Assembly: GCA_019096065.1 (NCBI GenBank)
Contig: JAGUCH010000004.1
Coordinates: forward strand, 4,216,001-4,280,000
From: Paracyclopina nana
Lineage: Eukaryota; Arthropoda; Copepoda; Cyclopoida; Cyclopettidae
Reading direction: 5' to 3'
Length of the DNA: 64,000 nucleotides
Shown here: piece after piece, positions 23,801 to 33,779 of the stretch
Position numbering within the stretch: position 1 is the stretch's first letter
How the letters are laid out: every line of letters begins with the position of its first letter
Translations under genes and position numbers: made by a program
The notes under the pieces: model-generated
The model's input: only the letters and a program-made list of their open reading frames with translations
What the model was told of the DNA's origin: nothing
Databases searched by the model: none

Positions 23801-23830
23801 GAGGGCCACCACCAGTATTTGGCACTGCAT
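8859..23830 (-). CDS. GABBR2: Metabotropic GABA-B receptor subunit 2
   Basis: Thirteen reverse-strand exons join in frame to 1,213 residues: 23830-23576, 23512-23207, 23139-23079, 22625-22327, 22270-22110, 21908-21784, 21725-21470, 20612-20249, 18773-18663, 18150-17926, 15192-14916, 13638-12850 and 9271-8859. This class C G-protein-coupled receptor subunit couples the GABA-B heterodimer to Gi/o. A signal peptide (1-19) precedes the Venus-flytrap domain ([45 protein letters not shown]). Seven membrane helices start near 460; landmarks are [72 protein letters not shown] and CLVFVPK. Exon 11 encodes a coiled-coil tail for heterodimerisation. Exon 12 is a long low-complexity tail with Pro and Glu runs, and the protein ends [11 protein letters not shown]. 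Introns range from 52 bp to 3.6 kb. Confidence 0.93.
9272..12849 (-). other. GABBR2 intron 12 (3.6 kb)
   Basis: This is a large intron by this gene's standard. It contains a CCTTCC microsatellite near 10565, a TC run near 12660 and a CTCF-like word at 11850. Open frames here, including one of 176 residues at 10017-10547, look non-coding in composition. Confidence 0.7.
11850..11865 (-). promoter_or_regulatory. CTCF-like motif in GABBR2 intron
   Basis: The word AGCGCCACCTGGCGGC reads in reverse as GCCGCCAGGTGGCGCT, matching the core CTCF consensus (AGGTGGCGCT) known from insects. The match is by eye only. Confidence 0.35.
14094..14247. mobile_element. 154-bp MITE, copy 1
   Basis: Perfect 14-bp terminal inverted repeats AGCCCGGTTCCAAC / GTTGGAACCGGGCT, flanked by a 3-bp direct repeat GAA (14091-14093 and 14248-14250). 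It has no coding capacity. It sits in GABBR2 intron 11 (13639-14915). A 3-bp duplication suggests a PIF/Harbinger- or CMC-type transposase supplied in trans; the superfamily is not established. Confidence 0.85.
14510..14663. mobile_element. 154-bp MITE, copy 2
   Basis: Same family, same orientation and same length as the copy at 14094, with the same termini and about 95% identity by eye. It is flanked by its own 3-bp direct repeat AAT (14507-14509 and 14664-14666). Different target duplications show two independent insertions, 262 bp apart, in one intron. Confidence 0.85.
15193..17925 (-). other. GABBR2 intron 10 (2.7 kb)
   Basis: No gene or clear mobile element is seen. It holds a second CTCF-like word at 15969 and purine-rich stretches near 16855-16885. 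Short open frames here show no family resemblance. Confidence 0.6.
15967..15983 (-). promoter_or_regulatory. Second CTCF-like motif in GABBR2 intron
   Basis: CAAGCGCCACCTGGTGG shares AAGCGCCACCTGG with the site at 11850 and in reverse reads CCACCAGGTGGCGCTTG. Two near-identical words in one gene are suggestive but not proof. Confidence 0.4.
18774..20248 (-). other. GABBR2 intron 8 (1.5 kb)
   Basis: The sequence is AT-rich and non-coding between the exon ending ...KELDPY and the exon beginning [10 protein letters not shown] see no repeat or gene in it. Confidence 0.6.
20613..21469 (-). other. GABBR2 intron 7 (0.86 kb)
   Basis: Non-coding, between the exon ending in the first membrane helix (...NIKFRHQK) and the exon starting HIKMSS. 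The AG acceptor at 20614-20613 and GT donor at 21469-21468 are clear. Nothing else is recognised. Confidence 0.6.
22646..23035. mobile_element. 390-bp Tc1/mariner-type MITE in GABBR2 intron 3
   Basis: The termini are 27-bp inverted repeats differing at one base (CAGTCTGACCGTTCAAAATT... on the right arm, CCGTCTGACC... on the left), flanked on both sides by TA. A TA duplication and CAGT-type ends are hallmarks of Tc1/mariner derivatives. The interior is AT-rich and non-coding. The left end lies 19 bp from the acceptor AG of exon 4, so the element supplies the sequence where the branch point and pyrimidine tract would be expected. Confidence 0.8.
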
Positions 23831-24901
23831 AGTATTCGGCTGTATTACATGTGCTCCATGGTCGAGGCTCCGTAAGTCACTGACTACGAGGAAGAAAAGT
23901 TGCACAAACGCGACGACGATCGAACCGGTGGAAGAGTAGGAGGAGAAGCCACCATCGGCGGCGGCGGCCTCTCCGGACGGTCTACGACCTCGATGACTAC
24001 AGGAGCAAAGGGTGTCGTTTATAGTAAAGTACCAGCTGAAATGGGCATGCTTTTAGAAGTAGTAGTAGTAGTAGTGAGGCTGGAGGCCGCGCCGACGCCG
24101 CCGCCAAAGCAGGATTTGGAAAGCTTCCACATCTGCTGGATCGAGCGCTCTTCTCCTCTTGATTGGCCTTTCCCTCCCCCGTCCTCGATTCCGTCTTCGT
24201 CCGTCCAACGATCGAGGATGATGAATAAAGAAGGGGCTTTCTTAATGAGACTTTACGCGGTGGCAATGGGAAATGAGTAACCGATACTGTGCAGCATTTC
24301 GTAGCATGATGTGGCGAACCAACATTACAAGAATATATTTCCCTTCACAATTGTGTAGCACAATTCATATTATAGATGGACTACACACACACATGTAACC
24401 AGCTTAGAATTTTTTTTTTTTGACAATAGATTGGCGGTTTTCGTCTCTTCTTCCGATTCTCTGTTCTGTGGTATATAATAATATATCGTATGTATACTAT
24501 GGATATTTAGGTAGGAGTAGCCAGGTCAAGTCAGGGCCGGGGGATTCGAGTGGCATATATGCGTGGCCGGTCGGAAGTGCGCTGGTGTAGTACACTTTAT
24601 GCTGTAGTAGAAGGAATCGAAACTACGGAACTGTAGCGTTGCAGCAGGCTCGAAAAAGGCTAACCAGTAGGGAGGGAAGTAGTAGTAGTAGTAGTACATT
24701 TGTGACCAAGAAAAGGAGAAAACAATGCGCTGCTTGCAATTGCTACCATATAATAGCGCATATAGTACCTATATATCAAAATAGATAAGATTCTCACTCA
24801 ATCGCGCGGCTGCTAGTAGAATATAAGTGCCTCCAACAAAAATAAAGCATTTTTTCTCTGAAAAATAGAAGTAGTAGAATAGCAGGAGAATGAGGTTGTT
24901 G
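23831..24901 (-). promoter_or_regulatory. Region upstream of GABBR2 (promoter and 5'UTR)
   Basis: About 1.1 kb lies between the GABBR2 start and the 3' end of the zinc-finger gene, both reverse strand. It contains GTA/AGT trinucleotide runs at about 24058-24077 and 24679-24699 and GC-rich stretches near 23930-24110. No core promoter element is certain. Confidence 0.45.
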
Positions 24902-26422
24902 TTAGACTGAGTGGAACAAAGTCTCCGTGATGTCCTTGTCGTCCATAAAAGCCTCGTAGTAGTCGTCCATATCCTCGGGTGACAACAAGGGGTGGGGGTT
25001 GTGATACTTTTGCTTGGAAGGTTCTGGCACAATCAGCGAATTGTCGATATACACAGACGGCAAGACCGGGTTCTTGGTCCTCGTCAGCATGTCGCTCATC
25101 ACTTGCTTCGCACACCGGGTCGTCGCCATCGTCGGAATGACGATGGCCGAAAGCTGCTGTTGAGGGGGTGACTCGGTCACCACTTTGTCGTTATTCGACG
25201 ACGGCGGGATGATGTCCGACGGAGGGTACAGCCCGGCCGGAGACAACGAAGAAGACGGCTCCGGAGTGTGCGACGACGACCCCGTGTCTGGCGAGGACGG
25301 GGACAGCACGCTCTCCACAAAGTTGGCCGCCTCGGGCTTGATGAGGTCTGACATGATCCAGTCAAGGTCCGTGGCCGTGGGCTTGACATCTTCGCCGCCA
25401 TTGCTGCTGTGACACGTGTCCTCGTTCGAGCTCTCCTCCTTGAGGGAGCCGGTCGAGGCCGCCGAGAAGTCCGGGGGTGACATCGCGGCCTCCTCCATGA
25501 GCAGAGATTCGGGTGACAGCTCGCTCTCTTGCTGCTTTTGGTGGACCACAAATTGCTTGTTGTTGTACAGAGGCCCGTCCATCCTCTGCTCGCACGTGGA
25601 CATGGCTCGGATGCGCACATGCTGCAATTGCTGCTCAGTCACCATTTGCTCCATGTCAGCCATTATGGGTGACCCTGTGGAGGACGCCACCGAGGGCGAG
25701 GACACGTGTCTCCAGCGTCGTTTGTCCACCACAATATCGCCGATGATCTTCGAGCCTCCCAGGGGTGACAGTGGCGAGGATGAGAGCTGCATCTCGTTTG
25801 CGTGCGTTTTCTTCTCGTGTCGCATCCGATGGTCTTTCCGACCGAAGCGGTGGCTGCAAAAGGAGCACTGAAACTCACGGTTCCCTGTGTGAACCACATC
25901 GTGCCTTTTGAGGTCCTTGCTGGTTGGAAACCGCTTTGAACATTGGCCACACTGAAATCGCTTCTCTCCTGGGTTTCGCTTGCTAGAGCCTTCAGACAAC
26001 GAAGAAGACCGCTGGAACTCGATGCCGCACGGTGAGCCACCTCCACTCTCAATTTCTGCCATGAGGACCTGATGGTGGTGGTGACTTTTGAGGTGTTTGG
26101 CCAGGGAAAGTTGTGAGGTGAAGGAACGGCCCGAACACCCGGGCTGATCGCAGCTCAGGCCTTCTATGGGTGAAGTTGTGATGATGCTGTGGGACTTGAT
26201 GTGCCTCGTCAGTAGGCCTTTGGAGGCAAAAGACTTGGCACAGAGGCCACACTCATGATCGGACGACGAACTCGAGTTATTCCGGAGCCTCGCGCTGCCA
26301 GACACTTGACCGGAATCACCAATGCTACTGCTCCTGATCAAGTAGGCCTCAGCTGCAGTTCTACTTGGTGTATTTGTCGTCGTCGACACAGTTGTTTCTT
26401 GATTGCTCTGAAACTGAATCAA
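24902..26422 (-). CDS. PLAG-like C2H2 zinc-finger transcription factor (large exon; start not found)
   Basis: One open frame of about 506 residues to the stop. Four C2H2 fingers lie at about 56-78, 89-114, 156-178 and 184-207. The last two (FQCGQCSKRFPTSKDLKRHD and FQCSFCSHRFGRKDHRMRHE) closely match the final two fingers of the PLAG1 family, including the RFGRKDH DNA-contact helix; finger 2 has the extra-residue CDQPGC spacing also seen in PLAG proteins. PLAG proteins normally have seven fingers, so this is a reduced set. The C-terminal 300 residues are Ser/Pro-rich and acidic, ending in DMDDYYEAFMDDKDITETLF, a plausible activation segment. The frame opens on TTG with no upstream in-frame ATG, and TTGATTCAG/TTTCAG acceptors lie at its start, so an upstream exon must carry the initiator. 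Confidence 0.75.
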   Translation of the reverse strand: MIQFQSNQETTVSTTTNTPSRTAAEAYLIRSSSIGDSGQVSGSARLRNNSSSSSDHECGLCAKSFASKGLLTRHIKSHSIITTSPIEGLSCDQPGCSGRSFTSQLSLAKHLKSHHHHQVLMAEIESGGGSPCGIEFQRSSSLSEGSSKRNPGEKRFQCGQCSKRFPTSKDLKRHDVVHTGNREFQCSFCSHRFGRKDHRMRHEKKTHANEMQLSSSPLSPLGGSKIIGDIVVDKRRWRHVSSPSVASSTGSPIMADMEQMVTEQQLQHVRIRAMSTCEQRMDGPLYNNKQFVVHQKQQESELSPESLLMEEAAMSPPDFSAASTGSLKEESSNEDTCHSSNGGEDVKPTATDLDWIMSDLIKPEAANFVESVLSPSSPDTGSSSHTPEPSSSLSPAGLYPPSDIIPPSSNNDKVVTESPPQQQLSAIVIPTMATTRCAKQVMSDMLTRTKNPVLPSVYIDNSLIVPEPSKQKYHNPHPLLSPEDMDDYYEAFMDDKDITETLFHSV

Positions 26423-29378
26423 AGTGGCGGTGAAAATAACATGTTTTGCATGATTTTTTTTAATATGGCATGACGATCACCTGGCCCAAATGTGAATTTA
26501 ACGAGCTTGACTACGAGAGAAGAAAATGTCAATCCAAAAAACTGCCAGTTGTAAACTTGTAGCATTAGTTGCAGCTTTTTCTCTTCCAGAAAAAGATTGT
26601 CAGAGGAAAAGCTGTTTGCTTGGATAGTACTACGCATGTAGTATGCAAGTCTTGAAAGAGATGAGGTACATATACTGCATTCCTAGCATTTTTCTCCAAT
26701 ACAGACAGTTCACACACAAAAAAAGACAGCCTTTCCCACTCTGACAAGTGGAAGCATCTGATAGTAAAACCCACAGTAGTACTTTGGTGGCCTTTAAAAA
26801 GATATTTCCTAAAGGTCTTCCTTAATAACAAATCTTTTGTTTCCATCAAGCAATAACAGCCATGCAGGCTAAAGCCATCTTACTCTTTTATTATTACAAG
26901 GCTGTAAGTGCCGTTTCTGAAAATTGATTAGATCGACCGACAAAAAGTAATGGCCTCGAGTAACAATAAAAGGAAATCAATGTTATCGCTCGAAAGTGCT
27001 TTTAGGAGCAGTCTGCTAACCGCTGAAATTGTAGCTCATTTGTTAGAATTTCATATTTTTAAGCAGCTTATTGACGGAAACGTAATACATATCTTAGCAG
27101 AACCTTTTTTCAACGTAGTTGAGGCCATTATAAAACTTTCATGCGACCACTATGCCCAATGAATTCGCGCAAATGAGTCTATACACCAATGCTTACTAGA
27201 AAACGAGAAAAAAGCCCATTTCACTGTAATTGGCACTCGTACGTAGCTCATAATTAATAAGCTGGGATCATGCGACAGTTATGATGCGTAAAAATAAAGT
27301 TTATCCTTAACGATTTCATCACAAGATTGATTAATCTTAAATCAAATAAACGTGTACGTACAGCCTAATGCACAAACCTCTATAAGCATGATAAATTCAG
27401 TGTTTGACATTTATTATGCATAGATGAACTAACGAAATGTCGCTGCTGCTACCTTTTCACACCATCTATTTTGCATGCATGCTTGCGTCCTCAAGTTGTT
27501 TTACTAGCCATTAACTTTCAATTTTCAGCCAAATTTGAACACACAACACACGCTTCCACCTCCACAAAAGTTGACCTTAACCGCTAGCAAAATTCCTTTT
27601 TTTTCTTTACTCAAATGTTAAGCTTCTCTTTATAGCTACCCTCACAATTTCATGAGAACATGTGATTTTCTCCGAAAAATTAGAGCACAAAGCTTTTACT
27701 CAGAAAAACGCATCTTCTTGTCTGTCAAGCTTTTGAAAAACTGCTCGAGATCAGCGAATGTTATTGACCTTCTATGCAAGCTTGTAGCGATTATGCTACG
27801 GCCATTTGTCTCTTTGAACAATCGTGGTAAATTGAAATGCCACGTTAAGCTTATCGATTGCGCAATTTCCAGGCTGCTTTTGTTAAAGGAAAAGAGCTTT
27901 TCCTCACCAGGTGCTTTTGCTTGGTGATCGCTAATGTTGTGATGGGTATCGAGGTGGACGAGGCCACCAGGCCCGTAAAGAGATCGCGCCTCACTGTCAC
28001 ATAATGGCTAACGCCATCCATGCCACTTTAACTGCCTGGATCCAGCTTGATTCTGCAATGAGAGTGAGATGTCTGGTGAAAGGGAACCGTAACAACAGGA
28101 GCCATTCACTCGTGTGTTTACCGTAACTCGAATCAGAGGAAGTTTCTCGTGTTTCTGCCAGCCGGACCGGCCGTTTTACCTTACATGCTATTCAATTTCA
28201 ACCAAAACACGAGCAACGGCAACACCAGGGATTGGCAGTGATGAACAGCGCAAATGGCAGCTTTCGCTGAGTGATAGAGAGCCGCACTCAAATGGTTTCC
28301 GCTTGAATCAGTGTGAATTGAGTTGACCTACCTGAGTTTGGCGAGAAATTTGCCGAAAAAGTGAAAGGAATTGCCGCAGCAGCTGAAGCGAAATACCGCC
28401 GACGGAGAGTGGAGAAGATTGCTGCTGGAGAGTTGTTGCCTTCAGTGTTCCTCCATATTACGAACTTTTTACAGCCAAAATATTGTTCAGAAATGCCAAG
28501 CTGGCAATCAGTTACTTTGAATTTTCGACTTTTTATCGACTTATTTTTAAAATTGCTTTAAAATTGTCTGAACAATTATGCAAGGACTCCCCTGTGCAAG
28601 CAAAAAGTTGACCTTTAAGATGCAAGAGGTTGAAAATTAAAGTCACATGCTGTGTGCAAAAAGCCAGTCTGGAAACACGATTATGGTTAAGAAGTAAGCC
28701 AGGTCTACCCGCGGGAGCGAGCGAGTGCAGTGAGCGAGGGAGCAAATTGCGTTTGTTGTGACGCCATCGTTGCCAACTGAGAAAAGAAAAGCAGAACATA
28801 CGACGTAGAACGCTCACACCTTCAGACTATTGCTGAATGAATATTTTCACAACATCAACAAACCGACCATTTAATGCCAAATGACAGCGCGTCAATTTGA
28901 GCATTCAAAATGTAAACAAATATCGATTAAGCATCAAAAACGTTAAGGATTGATCCTAATAAGCAAAATGTTGGGATTATACCTTGTATTTTCGACATTC
29001 TAATGCACTGTGCTATCAAGTAACGGGCCATCTTTATTAGGGCTCCTAGCTTCGTTTATGTTTTTGATATGTCAGGTTTTTAGTCGAAATCCGCTGAGTT
29101 AATTGGCATCCCGAAAAGAATAGGTTCACCATAGTTTTATTGTATGAAAATAATTCAATGGAATGAACTGAAGTTCCAGAAATTATGAGCCTAAAAAGAG
29201 AGCTTGTGGTAATTTATGGTGAATCAAGTAAGACACATCAGCTGGGTTTGAATCGGTGCAACTGTTCAACTCATTGCTATATTAATAGGCACTGCATGAT
29301 ACTCCCACGCAGGCAGGCCATCAAGCGAGAAAAACGAAATAGCAAAAACCGTCAGTCAATGGTTCTTTGTTCCTCATC
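26423..29378. other. 3-kb interval with no gene recognised
   Basis: This is the space between the reverse zinc-finger exon and forward FBXW9. The missing first exon(s) and promoter of the zinc-finger gene should be here. I found no convincing coding segment, finger motif or repeat. GC content rises around 27930-28060 and again near 28700-28760, which may mark promoters. Confidence 0.5.
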
Positions 29379-30617
29379 ATGGGAGGAAGACTACTGCTCA
29401 CCGATTTGCCACCTGAAATTCTCATCCACATCTGCAATTATCTCGATGGAGGCTTCGTCAGATCGGTGCTTAGCAGGGTTAACCGAAGGCTTGCTCAGCT
29501 CGTTTCAGACCCTGCCATTTGGAAGCTTCGGATCTACGCGAGATGGCCAGCCAAATATCCGCCAGTGGAGCCACAAGAACCTCCTTGGGAATGGGCTAGG
29601 GCTTGCTCTGCCAGGGAAAAGTTCTCCAACCAATGGAGCCATGCTGAGTCTTGCAAGGAGAAGGTTCGCGTTAAAGGTCACTACTCCTCTGTGGATGCCG
29701 TCATGCTAGTCGAAAATGGCCTCTTAGTCACTGGATCAAGAGACAGATCGATTGCACTTTGGAAAGTGCAAGAAATGCAAGAAAACTCCACTTCTCCTGG
29801 GCTGGTGCAAAAGTGGGCTGATGTACACAAAGGGTGGGTCTGGTCTCTGAGCAAGGACATGCACAACTCCTCCACCTTGGTTTCTGTGGGCTGGGATAAC
29901 AAGGCCAACATATGGAAGCTTACCAATGCTGAGATGATTCTAGAGAATAGCGTCAATTGTGGCACAGCTCTCTTATGCTCTGATATTCATTCGCAGTCAG
30001 GAACTATTGTTGTAGGCACCTTTGACAAAAAGGTGAAAATGTTTGATTTGAGATTGGCCAAGCCCACCGTGACATCTGTCAAGCACCATAAGATGCCAGT
30101 CTTGGCAGTTAGCGCCTTGCCCAACAACTCATACTCGGTCATTTCGGCTAGTGAGGACGGAACCATAGCCATGATGGACAGGAGGACTAAGAAAGTAGTG
30201 ACAAGAATGACCTTTAAGGACTCAGGTGGATACCCCATGTGCATGCAACTTATGGGAGATGGCTGCAATTGTCTGGTAGTTGGAGACAAGAATGGAGGCC
30301 TTCATTTGATTGACGCCAACAAAATGGAAGAAATAAAGGCTGTGCCCAATTTGCATGCGAGCAAAATCACTGGTATCGATGTTGGCCTTGGTGGCATTGT
30401 CACCTCTTCATCTGACAAGACAGTGAAGATTCTCCAACCAGACTTGAGCCTAAACGTCATCACAACCCTCAGTGACAGCGAGCTTGGTGAGGTTGTTGCC
30501 GTCTCTTTCACTGATGATTGCCTGGCTGTAGGTTCAGGTCTCGAATACGTCCAAGTGTGGAGGCCGAAAACCGACAGCAACAGCAACTCGCTCGAAAATG
30601 CTGATTCAGTATTGTAA
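29379..30617 (+). CDS. FBXW9: F-box/WD-repeat protein 9
   Basis: Intronless, 412 residues. FBXW9 is a substrate receptor of SCF (SKP1-CUL1-F-box) ubiquitin ligases; its substrates are poorly known. The F-box is at about 8-50 (LLLTDLPPEILIHICNYLDGG...VNRRLAQLVSDPAIWKLRI), followed by the family linker PWEWARACSAREKFSNQW and WD repeats from about residue 100 to the end (for example VTGSRDRSIALWKVQ, VSVGWDNKANIWKL, VGTFDKKVKMFDLR, ISASEDGTIAMMDRR). The ATG inside ATCATGGGAGG starts the conserved LLLTDLPPE segment and is preferred over non-ATG codons upstream. AATAAA follows at 30779, about 160 bp past the stop. Confidence 0.88.
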   Translation: MGGRLLLTDLPPEILIHICNYLDGGFVRSVLSRVNRRLAQLVSDPAIWKLRIYARWPAKYPPVEPQEPPWEWARACSAREKFSNQWSHAESCKEKVRVKGHYSSVDAVMLVENGLLVTGSRDRSIALWKVQEMQENSTSPGLVQKWADVHKGWVWSLSKDMHNSSTLVSVGWDNKANIWKLTNAEMILENSVNCGTALLCSDIHSQSGTIVVGTFDKKVKMFDLRLAKPTVTSVKHHKMPVLAVSALPNNSYSVISASEDGTIAMMDRRTKKVVTRMTFKDSGGYPMCMQLMGDGCNCLVVGDKNGGLHLIDANKMEEIKAVPNLHASKITGIDVGLGGIVTSSSDKTVKILQPDLSLNVITTLSDSELGEVVAVSFTDDCLAVGSGLEYVQVWRPKTDSNSNSLENADSVL

Positions 30618-31344
30618 AAAATCTCATATCACCTCTTGTACCATAATTGTGATGCACACGTAACTGACATAGTCAGACAAACCGTACACTACTAACCAAA
30701 AAAATACTTCACTCAGCACTAAATGATACTCTTTTTAGCCCCAATAGTTCCAGCTATTTATTTTTTGCCTAGGCAGCAAATAAAAAGGTAGAATGATGCA
30801 TTTTCAATTAGACCTTTATATTGTCTTTGCTTCTTTGACCAAACATAAAACCATACATAATGAGAACCATGACTATGAGTGTGTTTGGGCTAGTTGTTAA
30901 GCTCAATGTACGCTTGCACTACATTGCAAAGCAATTCGAAGGATAGTTGATGATTTTCAGTTGGACAAGCCGTCAGAATAACACCAGAGTTCTATCACTC
31001 CCATTGGATACACAGAATGATAAAAAAATGTATCTCAGTCAAGTAAGTAAATCAACGTTGACATTGATCAAGTTGAGAATTGTATGGATACCTGATCGCT
31101 TCAGTTAAAGCCCAGGCAGAAAGAACAAGAGTAACCCCAGGAGAGGTTTGAGCTTTCGAAGCAAAGTGCAATGGAAACCAGACGACTCCAAGGCAGCTGA
31201 CAATAGGTAAAAGTTTTTACTAACTGTACGTTACCTTCTCAGTCCCAAAAAGCAGCAAGTAAAATACTAAAATATGTAGCAATTGAATAGTGGTCCCTAA
31301 TTTACCTTACTTTCTTCTCGGCAGTGACAGCAGGGCTAGACTTT
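30618..31344. other. FBXW9 3' flank up to the transposon nest
   Basis: It contains the likely FBXW9 3'UTR (AATAAA at 30779-30784) and AT-rich unrecognised sequence. The first 8-bp target duplication of the foldback nest starts at 31337. Confidence 0.5.
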
Positions 31345-32178
31345 GGTCACACGCATGTGTCCAGCTCACGGAAATCATAAAAAAAAGACGACGTGTTATA
31401 GCTTAGCAGTAGTCTGCGGCTCATTAAGAGTTACTGGTTTCTTCCATATCATGATTGTGGGCCAATAAATGCCACATCGCTTATCACAAGCTACTTTTAC
31501 ATTACAATCAATGAGTCCCACTTGGGTGTAGGTTGATGGTGATTATGACACACTAAGATGTGTCTCACAATGGTGGTGTCTCATCATCAGCCCCTACATG
31601 CTTCACCATGCGTTTGTCTCATCTTGATGATGTCTCACACCATTGTGACACACTGACAATAGGAAATGTCTTATTTGTACATTTGGGAGGGTGTTGCTGC
31701 ATGGCAATGTTTCATTGTATCTCAATGTACCTTCTTTACTTGAAATAAACAAGTGTCTCACCATTACCAAACCATTACATAGTCTCACCACAACACATTT
31801 AAAGTAGCAAGAAGTAGCACAACTAGTAGTGTCTCACCCATAAGTGTCTCACTATGATGTGTCTCACCATGGATCTTCTGCAAGTTTACTGCAGAATGAC
31901 TGTGTCACACCATGGATATGTCTCATCGAATCTCTATGTTCCTTTTTCATTTTTGATAAACAAATGTCTCATCAATGTATTGTCTCACTACATGATGTTT
32001 CACCTAGTAGCAAGTCACAACACTTGTAATGTCTCACCCATTAGTGTCTCACTAAGAGTTGTCTCACCATGAATTTTTTGTAGGTGTTACTGAAGAATGA
32101 CTGAGACACACCATGGTAATGTCTCATCGCATCTCTATGTTCCTTTTTCATTTTTGATAAACAAATGTCTCATCAATG

Positions 32179-33029
32179 GGTATATCAGCCAAACCGAGAA
32201 TCCACTTTTACGCGATCCACTTTTCCCCGATCCACTTTTCCGCGGTCAGCTTTTTCGCGATCCACTTTACCGCGATGTTTTTCTATTTCTATGATTTATC
32301 TTTCATTTTAATTTTTTCATGGCAGAAAGGCTTTGCGGTCACAGTGAATCAAACAGACGATTTGACACGAATGAGAAATTACGTCAAATTTTCGGCTTCT
32401 AAGAATCAGTAAAACAACAAATTAAGGCCGAAATTATGGCATAATTTATAACTGAACAGAAATTAGTGCAGGGTATTTGGGTGAATCTTTTTAATAAGCC
32501 TTAATTTCATAATGCAATTTCAAAGAAAAAATGTTAAAAAGTTGTTTCGTCCATTCTCAAATTGGCAACTTATCAGAATAATTTTGCCCAAAATTACTCA
32601 ACATGATTCTTGGAGCAGAAAAAATAAATTTGGGGCATATGTTGATTTTGGCAAATTCAGTAGAACAGCAATTTAGCACATGTACTGTATTCCCTTAACT
32701 ATTTGTTTATTTTAATATCAGCCCTTTTTTCCTTTTGATTAAAAATGGGAAAAGTCTTGAAATTTTTGGTGTCAAGCTTTTTCAAGCTTTTTTGGGCTTC
32801 AAACTTTTCAAGCTTTTCAAAATTTGGTTCAAGTGATCCCAAGTTTTTTGCTTATGTAGCTCAAGCTGGGTTTTAGTTTCCTTTCAAGCCACTCGTTCCA
32901 TCACTACTTGGAGTAGATCGCGGTTAAGTTGATGGCGGAAAAGTTGACCGCTGAATAGTGGATCGTGGAAAAGTGGATCGCGGAAAATCGGCTCGCGGAA
33001 AAATGGATTCTCAGTTTGGCAGTACATTC
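32179..33029. mobile_element. Foldback-like element B (851 bp), nested in element A
   Basis: Flanked by the 8-bp direct repeat CATCAATG (32171-32178 and 33030-33037). An unoccupied version of the site exists in the neighbouring 201-bp repeat units (TCTCATCAATGTATTGTCTC near 31967). The arms of about 95-115 bp contain the motif CGCGATCCACTTTTC repeated four to five times on the left and its reverse complement on the right; near the tips GCCAAAC and GAGAATCC match. The interior is a mosaic: one part resembles 36766-36950 and another is the right half of element E. Confidence 0.82.
32700..32906 (+). repeat. Partial copy (right half) of element E inside element B
   Basis: The sequence from about 32700 to the terminus CTCGTTCCATCACTA (32892-32906) matches 38965-39189, with the CAAGCTTTTTCAAGC subrepeats and the TTGCTTATGTAGCTCAAGCT block. 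The left half with its inverted terminus is absent. Confidence 0.7.
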
Positions 33030-33397
33030 CATCAATGTATTGTCTCACTACATGATGTTTCACCTAGTAGCAAGTCACAACACTTGTAATGTCTCACCCA
33101 TTAGTGTCTCACTAAGAGTTGTCTCACCATGAATTTTTTGTAGGTGTTACTGAAGAATGACTGAGACACACCATGGTAATGTCTCATCGCATCTCTATGT
33201 TCCTTTTTCATTTTTGATAAACAAATGTCTCACCAATGTATTGTTTCACTACATGATGTTTCACCAAGTAGCAAGTCACAACACTTGTAATGTCTCACCC
33301 ATTAGTGTCTCACTAAGAGTTGTCTCACCATGAATTTTTTGTAGGTGTTGCTGCAGAATGACTGAGTCACACCATGGTAATGTCTCATGATGCGACC

Positions 33398-33563
33398 TTT
33401 CATGATGAGACATTTCATGATGAGACATTTCATGATGAGACATTTCATGATGAGACATTTCATGATGAGACATTTCATGATGAGACGTTTCATGATGAGA
33501 CATTTCATGATGAGACATTTCATGATGAGACATTTCATGATGAGACATTTCATGATGAGACAG
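33398..33563 (+). repeat. 15-bp tandem array, 11 units
   Basis: TTTCATGATGAGACA repeats about 11 times with one substitution (GACG for GACA near 33486). It lies at the inner edge of the right arm of element A and carries the TGAGACA word in every unit. All six frames are open because 15 is divisible by three; this is not coding. Confidence 0.92.
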
Positions 33564-33779
33564 AAAAGGGCGAGACATTATCAGTGATGGGACTTTGTAC
33601 TATTTCAAATGATTCATGGAGAGATCATTGTATGGTGAGACATAACAATTCAGCGACTCACTTATTCTGAAGAAACACTTGAAATAAATAATGATGCAAC
33701 ATTTATTAACTTACAACTCAGTAAAATGATTTACAGATCGATAGCATGGTGATACATTTACCAATTATAATTTAAGGGG

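Larger units (their letters stand above)
31937..33380 (+). repeat. 201-bp tandem repeat in the left arm of element A, split by element B
   Basis: A unit running from TGTTCCTTTTTCATTTTTGA through ACACCATGGTAATGTCTCATC recurs with a 201-bp period at 31937, 32138 and, after removing element B (32179-33029) and one target copy, at 33198. Exact periodicity across the removed insert shows the array existed before the insertion. Confidence 0.75.

Noticed and set aside
25362..26052. Arg-rich reverse frames overlapping the zinc-finger gene
   Set aside because: Alternative frames of a GC-rich coding exon; zinc-finger cysteines and histidines are intact in the main frame only.
33398..33563. CRISPR-like regular repeat
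   Set aside because: Units are contiguous with no spacers, and the genome is eukaryotic; it is a simple tandem array inside a transposon arm.
33276..33670. Long overlapping open frames in both strands (His-Phe-Met-Met-Arg and Met-Ser-His-His-Glu repeats)
   Set aside because: These are translations of the 15-bp tandem array, which cannot contain stops because its unit is a multiple of three. Not genes.
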